A stretch of DNA of 64,000 bases from Rhabdophis nuchalis (Eukaryota; Chordata; Lepidosauria; Squamata; Natricidae): NCBI GenBank assembly GCA_039707465.1, contig CM077648.1:71133619-71197618 (forward strand). The letters run 5' to 3'. This document shows, one piece after another, positions 1 through 10,800 of this stretch. The translations under genes were made by a program, and so were the position numbers. The notes under the pieces were generated by a model. It had not been told where the DNA came from. It did not search any database and worked only from the letters and a program-made list of their open reading frames with translations. The stretch's first letter is position 1. Every line of letters begins with the position of its first letter.

Positions 1-2425
1 AAAGCTGAAAAACCAGTCCGTTGATTGATCTGAGCTTTCCCTGAGAAGTTATATCAAAGCGTATCTCAGAATTGGTCAAAGTACTCAGTTTTGCAAGAAA
101 CTACAACTTTTGATCCATAGCTCACCTTCGAACAAGAACCACATATTGGATGTTTCCTTAGCTGCAAAAGCGGAAAAACCAGTCCGTTGGTTGATCTGAG
201 CTTTCCCTGAGAAGTTACATCAAAGCGTATCTCATAATTGGCAAAAGAACTCAGTTTTTGCAAGAAACTGCAACTTTTGATCCAGAGCTCACCTTCGAAC
301 GCGAAACACATATTGGCTGTTTCCTGAGCTGCAAAAGCGGAAAAAGGAGTCCATTGGTTGATTTCTGTTTTCCCTGGGGAATTACATCACTGCATATCGC
401 AAAACAACTCAATTAAGCTAGAAACTGCAACATTTGATCCATAGGTAACATTCGAACGAGAAACACATATAGGCTGTTTCCTGAGCTCCAAAAGTTGAAA
501 AACCAATCTATTGGTTGATCGGAGGTTTCCCTTAGAAGTTACATCAAGGCGTATCTCAGAATTGGCAAAAGAACTCAGTTTAGCCAGAAACTGCAACTTT
601 TGATGCAGAACTCACCTTCGAACAACAAACACAGATGGGTTGTTTCCTGAGCTGGAAAAGCGGAAAAACCAGTCCGTTGATTGAGAAGTTATATCAAAGC
701 GTATCTCAGAATTGGTCAAAGTACTCAGTTTTGCAAGAAACTACAACTTTTGATCCAGGGCTCACCTTCGAACGAGAAATACATATTGGATGTTTCCTGA
801 GCTGCAAAAGCGGAAAAACCAGTCCGTTGGATGTTTCCTGAGCTGCAAAAGCTGAAAAACCAGGCCGTTGGCTGATCTGAGCTTTCCCTGAGAAGTTACA
901 TCAAGGCGTATCTCAGAATGGCCAAAAGAACTCAGTTTAGCCAGAAACTACAATTTTTGATCCAGAGCTCACCTTCGAACGACAAACACATATGGGTTGT
1001 TTCCTGAGCTGGAAAAGCGGAAAAAACAGTCCATTGGTTGATCTGAGCTTTCCCTGGAGACTTACACCAAAGCGTATCTTAGAATTGGCAAAAGAACTCA
1101 ATTTAGTCAGAAACTGCAACTTTTGATCCAGAGCTCACCTTCAAATGCGAAACACATATTGGCTGTTTCCTGAGCTGCAAAAGCGGAAAAAGCAGTCCAT
1201 TGGTTGATCTCTGTTTTCCCTGGGGAATTACATCACTGCATATTGCAAAAGAACTCAATTAAGCTAGAAACTGCAACATTTGATCCATAGGTAACATTCG
1301 AACGACAAACACATATAGGCTGTTTCCTGAGCTCCAAAAGTTGAAAAACCAATCTATTTGTTGATCGGAGGTTTCCCTTAGAAGTTACATCAAGGCGTAT
1401 CTCAGAATTGGCAAAAGAACTCAGTTTAGCCAGAAACTGCAACTTTTGATGCAGAACTCACCTTCGAACAACAAACACAGATGGGTTGTTTCCTGAGCTG
1501 GAAAAGCGGAAAAACCAGTCCGTTGGTTGATCTGAGCTTTCCCTGTGAAGTTACATCAAAGCGTATCTCAGAATTGGTCAAAGCACTCAGTTTTGCAAGA
1601 AACTGCAACTTTTGATCCAGAGCTCACCTTCGAACGAGAAAAACATATCGGATGTTTCCTTAGCTGCAAAAGCGGAAAAACTAGTCCGTTGGTTGATCTG
1701 AGCTTTCCCTGAGAGGTTACATCAAAGCGTATCTCAGAATTTGTCAACGAACTCAGCTTTACAAGAAACTGCAACTTTTGATCCAGAGCTCACCTTCGAA
1801 CAAGAAACACATATCGGATGTTTCCTTAGCTGCAAAAGCGGAAAAACTAGTCCGTTGGTTGATCTGAGCTTTCCCTGAGAAGTTACATCAAGGCGTATCT
1901 CAGAATGGCCAAAAGAACTCAGTTTAGCCAGAAACTACAATTCTTGATCCAGAGCTCACCTTCGAACGACAAACACATACTGGATGCTTCCTGAGCTGCA
2001 AAAGCAGAAAAGCAAGTCCATTGGATGTTTCCTGAGCTGCAAAAGCGGAAAAACCAGTCCGTTGGTTGATCTGAGCTTTCTCTGTGAAGTTACATCAAAG
2101 CGTATCTCAGAATTGGTCAAAGAACTCAGTTTTGCAAGAAACTGCAACTTTTGATCCAGAGCTCACCTTCGAACGAGAAACACATACTGGATGTTTCCTG
2201 AGCTGCAAAAGCAGAAAAGCAAGTCCATTGGATGTTTCCTGAGCTGCAAAAGCTGAAAAACCAGTCCGTTGATTGATCTGAGCTTTCCCTGAGAAGTTAT
2301 ATCAAAGCGTATCTCAGAATTGGTCAAAGTACTCAGTTTTGCAAGAAACAACAACTTTTGATCCATAGCTCACCTTCGAACAAGAAACACATATCGGATG
2401 TTTCCTTAGCTGCAAAAGCGGAAAA
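1..2425. repeat. Satellite array, diverged left edge
   Basis: Tandem satellite monomers of about 166 bp, recognisable by recurring landmarks (TTTTGATCCAGAGCTCACC, CTGCAAAAGCGGAAAA, GATCTGAGCTTTCCCTGAG, TATCTCAGAATTGG). Monomers here differ more from one another than those to the right, with private variants such as GTAACATTCGAACG and GATCGGAGGTTTCCC. Type-B monomers with the 41-bp internal duplication occur near 790-870 and 1975-2060. An 846-bp segmental duplication is visible: the variant unit at about 366-596 recurs at about 1212-1442. A short deletion lies near 684. No gene is seen; the minus-strand frames of 60-81 codons are satellite by-products. The array continues beyond the left end of the window. 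Confidence 0.95.
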
Positions 2426-3060
2426 GGCAGACGGCGCCATTCGCGATCATGGAGAGAGCTGATCGAATGAGTCGGAAGGCTTCTCGGGGCTTCAGCTGCG
2501 AAGGGGAGAGTGAGTGATTTAAAACTTTTTTTTCTGCTGTCAGCCGGGCTGAAAGGACTGGGAGGGGGGTGTTTGTTTGTAAAAAAAACCCCTCGGACTC
2601 AAGTGGCACTTGAAAATGGCTCCTCGCGGCGAGGAAGCGGAAATCTTTAATCCTGACTGTTTGCAGCAAGGGAAAGTGATCTGCGGTTTGCTTGCAACAA
2701 TGTCTCTAGGTTTGGCTGAAACAATTTATTTTACCACTCTCTCCTTCGGGCTTTGAGCTTGGGTGGTGGAAGATGGCTTCTCTTTGTTCCTGACTGACTA
2801 TTTCACTTATGGAAAATTCCCAGCGTCTCTTTGCAATTTGGACTTCCTCTGGTTATTAATGAAGAAATTTTTTTTTTGATTTGTGATTTCTTTTCTGGAG
2901 TACCTTCGCTATTATACTTATTGAGTTGGAAAATTGTTTCTCTCTTGGTTCCTGAACTTTGCAACTTTACAACCCTGAACGGAACTTTTGGCTCCTGATC
3001 TGCCTCATCAGGCTCACCCAGAAAACGGCATTTTAGTGGCATTCATTTTAACAGCTAATC
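2426..3060 (+). promoter_or_regulatory. 5' UTR / putative internal promoter of half-L1
   Basis: Non-satellite leader of 635 bp before the ORF1 start. It begins with a GC-rich CpG-containing stretch (GGCAGACGGCGCC), typical of LINE 5' ends that carry an internal polymerase II promoter. An AAGATGGC motif at 2770-2777 resembles a YY1 site, a factor known to act in the human L1 5' UTR; that role here is inference. The last 250 bp are T-rich. Several short upstream ATGs are present, but no upstream frame of note. The same leader is present again at 6349-6983 with only a couple of substitutions that I could see. Confidence 0.6.
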
Positions 3061-3909
3061 ATGGCACAAGAAACAGCACTGGCAAGCTTAGAACAAAGGA
3101 TGGCTTCTCTTGAATCTGTTATACAAACTTTGGTACAAGAAATTAAGGCCCAGAGGGCAGAAAATATTAACTTTAAGAAGGAGTTATTGGACACACGGAA
3201 ACAAGTGCTGGAAAACACACAGAAGAATGAAGAATTGGAAGGGGGGCTGGTGGGGGCTAAGGGAGAGATTAAAAATGTTACTAAAGAGGTTGTGGAAATA
3301 AATGGGCATGTGTCTAGGATGGATATGGAAAGAATGACATATTTTTTGAGATTTCAGAATGTTTTTGAGGAACCTGGTGAATGCCTCCCTGATCTCATGA
3401 GCACAATTATAGCAGACTATTTACATAAACCTAAGGATGAGATCAGGGGGGACATTGACCTAGCCTACAGAATAAACTCAGCATATGCCAGGATAAATGA
3501 AGTACCTAGAGAGATACATGTGAAATTTGTTAGAAGGTCAACCAGAGAGGAAATCCTGAAAGTGCAGAGAGGAAGTCCGTTAATTTACCAACAAAAAGAG
3601 GTTGCTATCTTGAAGCAGATCCCAAGAAAGATTAGAGATGCAAGAAGGAAATTTTCCTTCTTGTCTAAAACATTGTTTGATCACGGGATTTGGTTCAAGT
3701 GGGTGACACCCGAAGGGATGCTGGTGTTCTGGGAAGGAGGAAGAGTGAGGATTAAAACAGTTGCCGAGGCGGAAGCCTTTTTCAAAAAACACTCCTCTGT
3801 CCTGGGGGAAGATTCAGGGGGGGCAGGGGGGGCCACGGCCCCGCCCGCCGGGGACCTGGAGGAAGAGGTTGAAGACACAATTGCCAAGAGACTTAGATCT
3901 AAAAAATAA
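3061..3909 (+). CDS. L1-type ORF1 protein (RNA-binding chaperone), 282 aa, intact
   Basis: Reading frame with no stop or frameshift, starting at the first ATG after the leader (ATCATGGCACAAG). Residues about 1-85 are rich in Leu, Glu, Lys and Gln with heptad spacing, as in the trimerising coiled coil of L1 ORF1p. Residues about 88-190 look like the RRM domain, and about 190-245 like the basic C-terminal domain. The series DLAYRINSAYARINEVPREI corresponds position by position to the ORF1 of the full L1 at 13911. The family protein binds L1 RNA and acts as a nucleic acid chaperone in the RNP. The protein ends after a short Gly/Ala/Pro and acidic tail, so it lacks the roughly 145-residue extension of the other ORF1. 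No ORF2 follows. The intact frame in an element without ORF2 suggests recent origin or selection on ORF1. Confidence 0.85.
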   Translation: MAQETALASLEQRMASLESVIQTLVQEIKAQRAENINFKKELLDTRKQVLENTQKNEELEGGLVGAKGEIKNVTKEVVEINGHVSRMDMERMTYFLRFQNVFEEPGECLPDLMSTIIADYLHKPKDEIRGDIDLAYRINSAYARINEVPREIHVKFVRRSTREEILKVQRGSPLIYQQKEVAILKQIPRKIRDARRKFSFLSKTLFDHGIWFKWVTPEGMLVFWEGGRVRIKTVAEAEAFFKKHSSVLGEDSGGAGGATAPPAGDLEEEVEDTIAKRLRSKK

Positions 3910-4182
3910 CTTTGCCTTGATTTTTCTGAATAATATTGCATAATATCTGTATTTGGATTTTTGTAAATGACTGACAGCATAGAACTGAAAACTTAGGTAT
4001 ATGTACTTGCTTTCACTTTGTAGTGTTACGGAAAATGTTTTTTATTGTTATCAATGTATTTTGAAGTCCTGGAAGGGCCGACGACTTTGACGTGAATGCT
4101 CTCAAAATTTCTTTGTATCCCTTACCCCATCCTATGGAAAAATGTAAAACCAATAAAACTTTTTCAATTAAAAAAAAAAAAA
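3910..4182 (+). other. Half-L1 3' UTR, polyadenylation signal and poly(A) tail
   Basis: AT-rich tail following ORF1 directly. AATAAA lies at 4152-4157, 13 bases before the A-tract (4170-4182) that marks retroposition. The terminal motif AATAAAACTTTTTCAATTAA resembles the end of the full L1 near 19252-19270. Upstream of the terminal motif this tail does not resemble the G-rich 3' UTR of that L1, so it is not a simple internal deletion of that particular L1 type. Confidence 0.75.
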
Positions 4183-6348
4183 GTACTCAGTTTTGCAAGA
4201 AACTACAACTTTTGATCCATAGCTCACCTTCGAACAAGAAACACATATTGGATGTTTCCTTAGCTGCAAAAGCGGAAAAACCAGTCCGTTGGTTGATCTG
4301 AGCTTTCCCTGAGAAGTTACATCAAAGCGTCTCAGAATTGGTCAAAGAACTCAGTTTTTGCAAGAAACTGCAACTTTTGATCCAGAGCTCACCTTCGAAC
4401 GAGAAACACATACTGGATGCTTCCTGAGCTGCAAAAGCAGAAAAGCAAGTCCATTGGATGTTTCCTGAGCTGCAAAATCTGAAAAACCAGTCCGTTGATT
4501 GATCTGAGCTTTCCCTGAGAAGTTATATCAAAGAATATCTCAGAATTGGTCAAAGTACTCAGTTTTGCAAGAAACTGCAACTTTTGATCCAGAGCTCACC
4601 TTCGAACGAGAAACACATACTGGATGCTTCCTGAGCTGCAAAAGCAGAAAAGCAAGTCCGTTGGATGTTTGGTGACCTGCAAAAGCGGAAAAACCAGTCC
4701 GTTGGTTGATCTGAGCTTTCCCTGAGAAGTTACATCAAAGCGTATCTCAGAATTGGTCAAAGAACTCAGTTTTGCAAGAAACTGCAACTTTTGATCCAGA
4801 GCTCACCTTCGAACGAGAAACACATACTGGATGTTTCCTGAGCTGCAAAAGCTGAAAAACCAGTCCGTTGATTGATCTGAGCTTTCCCTGAGAAGTTATA
4901 TCAAAGCGTATCTCAGAATTGGTCAAAGTACTCAGTTTTGCAAGAAACAACAACTTTTGATCCATAGCTCACCTTCGAACAAGAAACACATATCGGATGT
5001 TTCCTGAGCTGCAAAAGCGGAAAAACCAGTCCGTTGGTTGATCTGAGCTTTCCCTGAGAAGTTACATCAAAGCGTCTCAGAATTGGTCAAAGAACTCAGT
5101 TTTTGCAAGAAACTGCAACTTTTGATCCAGAGCTCACCTTCGAACGAGAAACACATACTGGATGCTTCCTGAGCTGCAAAAGCAGAAAAGCAAGTCCATT
5201 GGATGTTTCCTGAGCTGCAAAAGCTGAAAAACCAGTCCGTTGATTGATCTGAGCTTTCCCTGAGAAGTTATATCAAAGAATATCTCAGAATTGGACAAAG
5301 TACTCAGTTTTGCAAGAAACTGCAACTTTTGATCCAGAGCTCACCTTCGAACGAGAAACACATATCGGATGTTTCCTTAGCTGCAAAAGCGGTAAAACTA
5401 GTCCGTTGGTTGATCTGAGCTTTCCCTGAGAAGTTACATCAAAGCGTATCTCAGAATTGGCAAAAGAACTCAGTTTAGCCAGAAACTGCAACTTTTGATG
5501 CAGAACTCACCTTCGAACAACAAACACATATTGGATGTTTCCTTAGCTGCAAAAGCGGAAAAACCAGTCCGTTGGTTGATCTGAGCTTTCCCTGAGAAGT
5601 TACATCAAAGCGTCTCAGAATTGGTCAAAGAACTCAGTTTTTGCAAGAAACTGCAACTTTTGATCCAGAGCTCACCTTCGAACGAGAAACACATACTGGA
5701 TGCTTCCTGAGCTGCAAAAGCAGAAAAGTAAGTCCATTGGATGTTTCCTGAGCTGCAAAATCTGAAAAACCAGTCCGTTGATTGATCTGAGCTTTCCCTG
5801 AGAAGTTATATCAAAGAATATCTCAGAATTGGTCAAAGTACTCAGTTTTGCAAGAAACTGCAACTTTTGATCCAGAGCTCACCTTCGAACGAGAAACACA
5901 TACTGGATGCTTCCTGAGCTGCAAAAGCAGAAAAGCAAGTCCGTTGGATGTTTGGTGAGCTGCAAAAGCGGAAAAACCAGTCCGTTGGTTGATCTGAGCT
6001 TTCCCTGTGAAGTTACATCAAAGCGTATCTCAGAATTGGTCAAAGAACTCAGTTTTGCAAGAAATTGCAACTTTTGATCCAGAGCTCACCTTCGAACGAG
6101 AAACACATACTGGATGTTTCCTGAGCTGCAAAAGCAGAAAAGCAAGTCCATTGGATGTTTCCTGAGCTGCAAAAGCTGAAAAACCAGTCCGTTGATTGAT
6201 CTGAGCTTTCCCTGAGAAGTTATATCAAAGCGTATCTCAGAATTGGTCAAAGTACTCAGTTTTGCAAGAAACAACAACTTTTGATCCATAGCTCACCTTC
6301 GAACAAGAAACACATATCGGATGTTTCCTTAGCTGCAAAAGCGGAAAA
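4183..6348. repeat. Satellite array between the two half-L1 copies
   Basis: Mixed A (166 bp) and B (207 bp) monomers. An internal duplication with offset about 1283 bp relates units at about 4389 and 5672. The final units before 6348 match those before 2425 (offset 3923 bp), including the rare variants GATCCATAG and CGAACAAGAA, so a block of satellite was copied together with the following half-L1 start. No gene. Confidence 0.95.
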
Positions 6349-7048
6349 GGCAGACGGCGCCATTCGCGATCATGGAGAGAGCTGATCGAATGAGTCGGAA
6401 GGCTTCTCGGGGCTTCAGCTGCGAGGGGGAGAGTGAGTGATTTAAAACTTTTTTTTCTGCTGTCAGCCGGGCTGAAAGGACTGGGAGGGGGGTGTTTGTT
6501 TGTAAAAAAAACCCCTCGGACTCAAGCGGCACTTGAAAATGGCTCCTCGCGGCGAGGAAGCGGAAATCTTTAATCCTGACTGTTTGCAGCAAGGGAAAGT
6601 GATCTGCGGTTTGCTTGCAACAATGTCTCTAGGTTTGGCTGAAACAATTTATTTTACCACTCTCTCCTTCGGGCTTTGAGCTTGGGTGGTGGAAGATGGC
6701 TTCTCTTTGTTCCTGACTGACTATTTCACTTATGGAAAATTCCCAGCGTCTCTTTGCAATTTGGACTTCCTCTGGTTATTAATGAAGAAATTTTTTTTTT
6801 GATTTGTGATTTCTTTTCTGGAGTACCTTCGCTATTATACTTATTGAGTTGGAAAATTGTTTCTCTCTTGGTTCCTGAACTTTGCAACTTTACAACCCTG
6901 AACGGAACTTTTGGCTCCTGATCTGCCTCATCAGGCTCACCCAGAAAACGGCATTTTAGTGGCATTCATTTTAACAGCTAATCATGGCACAAGAAACAGC
7001 ACTGGCAAGCTTAGAACAAAGGATGGCTTCTCTTGAATCTGTTATACA
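6349..7048 (+). mobile_element. Duplicated, truncated copy of the half-L1 5' end
   Basis: Matches 2426-3125 at a constant offset of 3923 bp, with no net indel and only about two substitutions seen (near 2505/6428 and 2606/6529). The left junction with satellite is identical to that of the first copy, so this is a duplicate of the same insertion, not an independent one. It stops abruptly inside ORF1 at 7047/7048, where satellite resumes at GATTGATCTGAGC-type sequence; only a single A is shared at the breakpoint. There is no poly(A). The structure is best explained by unequal or microhomology-mediated exchange within the array. Confidence 0.9.
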
Positions 7049-7052
7049 TTGA
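6984..7052 (+). pseudogene. ORF1 fragment, 22 codons then stop at the satellite junction
   Basis: Start codon and first 21 codons match the intact ORF1 at 3061 (MAQETALASLEQRMASLESV). Codon 22 is created by the junction, and the satellite supplies an immediate TGA at 7050-7052. It retains only the beginning of the coiled coil and can have no RNA-binding function. Confidence 0.85.
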
Positions 7053-7328
7053 TCTGAGCTTTCCCTGAGAAGTTATGTCAAAGAATATCTCAGAATTGGT
7101 CAAAGTACTCAGTTTTGCAAGAAACTGCAACTTTTGATCCAGAGCTCACCTTCGAACGAGAAACACATACTGGATGCTTCCTGAGCTGCAAAAGCAGAAA
7201 AGCAAGTCCGTTGGATGTTTGGTGAGCTGCAAAATCTGAAAAACGAGTATGTTGATTGATCTGAGCTTTCCCTGAGAAGTTATATCAAAGAATATCTCAG
7301 AATTGGTCAAAGTACTCAGTTTTGCAAA
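7048..7328. repeat. Satellite between half-L1 fragment and LTR element
   Basis: One partial monomer, then a type-B monomer, running into the left LTR. The last five bases, GCAAA at 7324-7328, correspond to GCAAG at 13021-13025 on the other side of the LTR element and are read as its 5-bp target duplication with one later substitution. Confidence 0.9.
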
Positions 7329-7721
7329 TGTCAGGGTCCGTTTCTTAAAGTACTCAAGAAAGACCACACTTAAACATTGTTTGGAATGAATAAGGTTACT
7401 TTTACTGAATACCCAAGGTTAACAGACCAAAGTGAAGCAGGAAGTAACTAGTTTGGGCGCGAACAATGAGTATTAAAGCTTAAGCCCACCCCAATAGCCC
7501 TAACCCCCCTAACAGTGTCCAATGCACTTTCTTCTCTGACATCAGGTGGGCAGGTCATCACCAGCATGGAATGTGAGACCGTTAGACCAAAGATAACACC
7601 GGCCGGCAACATCTTCCACCAATCTTCCACCAGCTTTCATAATTGAAACCCCAGCGCCCCACCCTCCCCGTTTCCATGGCAGCCAAGCAGCATAAGAAGA
7701 AACAAGAAGCGAAGGCTGACA
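7329..7721 (-). repeat. 3' LTR of the chromovirus (left copy)
   Basis: 393 bp, reading TGTCAGGG...GGCTGACA on the plus strand, so both ends form the 6-bp inverted repeat TGTCAG/CTGACA. It aligns end to end with 12627-13020. Visible differences include AAGGTT/AAGATT, TTTGGGC/TTTAGGC, a one-base indel in a C-run near 7505, and GAAACCCC/GAAAACCC. In element orientation it lies downstream of the gag-pol stop and a purine tract. Confidence 0.95.
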
Positions 7722-7727
7722 TCCGGA

Positions 7728-7735
7728 CCTCCTCC
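7728..7735 (-). promoter_or_regulatory. Putative polypurine tract
   Basis: In element sense, GGAGGAGG lies six bases upstream of the 3' LTR, where plus-strand DNA synthesis is primed in LTR elements. The tract is short and is followed by TCCGGA, so the exact primer limits are uncertain. Confidence 0.5.
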
Positions 7736-7836
7736 AGCAGCAGGCAGGAGCCCCGGACGCCCCTGAGAAGTAGGCATGTTAGATCTGCAAAAGAGACAAG
7801 AAAAGACAAAACAACATAGAAGAGAGAGGGAAGGGG

Positions 7837-10800
7837 TTATGGTTTGTGTGGATACTTGGCATGAAATTGGCGTATAAGCTTCGGGGCCTTGAGATGCTCT
7901 TTATCCACCCATTCATTGTGAGAAGGTGGAAAGTCTTTCCACATGACCAAGAACTGAGTTTTATTCCTACGGATTCTGGAGTCCAAAATGTCACGAACTT
8001 CATAGTGTTGGTGACCGTCTACCATTGTCGGTACAGGGGTATCAGGATGGGGTTTGCGGAGATGCGAAGTGCGTTCAGGCTTCAACAAGTGAACATGGAA
8101 CACTGGGTATAAACGATGGTAGGTTTTAAGGAGATCCAAACGGACGGAAACTGAACTGATTATCTTAGTGATAGTGAATGGGCCAACAAATTTAGGGCCC
8201 AATTTCTTGCATTTTTGAGGGCTATCCAAATGTTTAGTAGAAACGAAAACTCTGCCAACCTTGTAAACCGGAGGAGCCGCTCGCTTTTTATCAGCATAGA
8301 ACTTATATGATTGATGCGCATCTTCCAAAGTTTTCCTTATGATAGGCCACACCGAAGACAGTTTGGTGGACCAATCAGCTAGGGAGGGAACTGCAGGCGA
8401 GTCGTGAGGTAATTCAGGGATGGGTACAAAGTCCTGACCATAGATGATTTTTAAAGGGGTCATATTTGTACTGGAATGAACAGAGTTATTATAAGCCACT
8501 TTGGCATGTATCAGAAGGTCGGCCCAGTCGTCCTGTTGAAAATTTATAAAGCAACGTAAGTACTGTTCCAAAACGGAATTGGTCCTCTCACAAGCACCAT
8601 TCGTCTGCGGATGGTAGGAGGAGCTTAGGCCCTGGGAGGAGCCTATCAATTTCAAAAATTCCTTCCAAAAGTGCGATGTAAATTGAGTACCTCTATCCGA
8701 GATGATACGCTTAGGGACACCGTGGAAACGGTAAATATGGTTCAGGAACAACTTAGCCAGCGATTTGGAGGACGGAATTTTGGAACAAGGTACAAAGTGG
8801 ACTTGCTTGGAGAAAAGATCCGTAACCACCCAAATGACGGTATAGCCCTGGCTGCTCGGAAGGTCAACAATAAAGTCCATTGAAATCTCCTTCCAAGGAG
8901 CTTCCGGCTTCGCCACAGATTGTAGAAGGCCTTGGGGCTTCCCAGGAGTACGTTTCGAAGCAGTACAAACAGGACAACTGGCGATATATGACTCAACGTC
9001 CTTCTTGAGGGAAGGCCACCAAAACTGGCGTTTAACTAGATGTATAGTCTTAACAAATCCGAAGTGTCCCGCCAATCGCGAGTCGTGTGCCCGTTGCAAC
9101 ACAAAAGGCCGTATGGTGGCAGGGACATAAATTTTTGAACCAATCCAAGGGAGATCATCCCTGATAGTGCAATCACCGGAGTGTGCGGAATACCATTCAT
9201 CAGTAAGTAGTTCAGACTTAATTTGAGCAATCAGTTCAACGGGAGGGTTAGCCTGTACAGTGGATTGACTTCTGGTCGAAACAGGAGAAGCTGGTAAAGT
9301 AAGTGGAATCATGGGTTGCACAACTGTAAGTTTAGACACATCATATTGGGGTAGCCTGGAGAGTGCATCAGCCATGAAATTTTTTCCTCCAGGAATATAT
9401 TTGAGACGAAAGTTGAACCGATGGAAGTAATGCGCCCAACGTAGTTGCCTCGGGGATAATTTGCGGGACGTAGTGAGAGCTTCCAAGTTTTTGTGGTCCG
9501 TCCAAACCTCAAATGGATGTGGGGCACCCTCAAGAAAATGACGCCAAGTCATGAGGGCCCAACGGACAGCAAATGCTTCCTTCTCCCAAATAGCCCATCC
9601 ACGTTCAGTAGTGGATAACTTACGAGAAGTGTAGGCACACGGTTGTAGTTGGCCCTGTTGGTTGAGTTGTAGCAAAACAGCTCCCACAGCGACATCGCTG
9701 GCATCAGCCTGAACTACAAAAGGGGAGTTGACATCGGGATGCTTGAGGACAGGCTCGGCCGCAAATAAACGTTTAAGTTTCTCGAAAGCAGCCTGGCACT
9801 CCATGGTCCAGTTCAGGGGGGTACCAGGTCGAGGTTTACCCTCACCCTTCGTTTTGAGAAGATTTGTAATGGGCAACGCAATACTAGCGAATGAAGGTAT
9901 AAATTGACGATAAAAGTTGGCGAAACCCAAAAAACTTTGTAGTTGTCTACGAGTGCGTGGGGGTGCCCATTCCGTGACAGCTTTCACTTTAGCAGGATCC
10001 ATTTCAATTCCTTCCGAGGAAATACGATAACCCAAATAATCAATCTTGTCCTGCTGAAACTCACATTTAGATAATTTAGCGTAAAGCTCGGCGGAGCGGA
10101 GCTTTTGAAGAACGGAACGGACAAGCTTAACATGTTCATCACGTGTTTGCGAATACACAACTATGTCATCAAGATAAACGATGACTCCCTTGTACAGGTG
10201 TTCATGGAGAACTTCATTGATTAGTTGCATAAATACAGAAGGAGCTCCTTGAAGACCAAAAGGCAAAACTTTAAACTGGAAACATCCCAGTGGACAGTTG
10301 AAAGCCGTCTTCCATTCATCACCCTCTTTAATTCTTACCCTATAATAAGCTTCATGTAAATCCAGTTTAGTAAAAATTTTGCCCGTAGCAAGGTGAGCTA
10401 GCATGTCTTTCATAAGTGGAAGTGGGTAGACATTGTGTTCACAAATAGTGTTAAGGTAAGAGTAGTCCTGAACTAAGCGCAGGGTGCCATCTTTCTTTTC
10501 CCTAAACATCACCGGTGCGGCCACGCGTGGCCTAGCAGGTTCAATGAACTCCCGTTTTAGATTCTTATCAATGAATTTGCGTAGCTCATCCATTTCACGT
10601 GGTGTCATAGAGTAAAGGCGAGGTTTAGGTAGTTGCACTCCAGGGAGAAAATTGATCGAGCAATCAGTAGCTCTGTGAGGAGGAAGTGAATCACAAGACC
10701 TTTCGCTAAAAGTGTCTTTTAGGTCCCAATATTCGTCAGGAATCTTGTCCTCCCCAGGAATGATTTCGGGTGGAGGAAGAGCTAATGTGGGGCCTGCAGG

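Larger units (their letters stand above)
2426..4182 (+). mobile_element. L1-derived element with ORF1 only (half-L1), complete to poly(A)
   Basis: Retrotransposon inserted in satellite. Seen directly: a 635-bp non-satellite leader, one intact frame encoding an L1 ORF1-type protein, a 273-bp tail with AATAAA at 4152-4157, and an A12 tract ending at 4182 where satellite resumes. There is no endonuclease or reverse transcriptase sequence between ORF1 and the tail, so the element could not move itself. The layout is that of mammalian HAL1 elements, a known class of L1 derivatives lacking ORF2. Whether this is an established family or an internally deleted single copy cannot be told from one window. 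The 97 bp just upstream (2329-2425) are nearly repeated after the tail (4183-4279), either a very long target duplication or a consequence of the tandem target. Confidence 0.85.

Noticed and set aside
2406..3042. Minus-strand frames of 79 and 87 codons in the half-L1 leader (also at 6329-6965)
   Set aside because: They are present in both copies only because the DNA is duplicated; no domain is seen and they lie in a UTR region.
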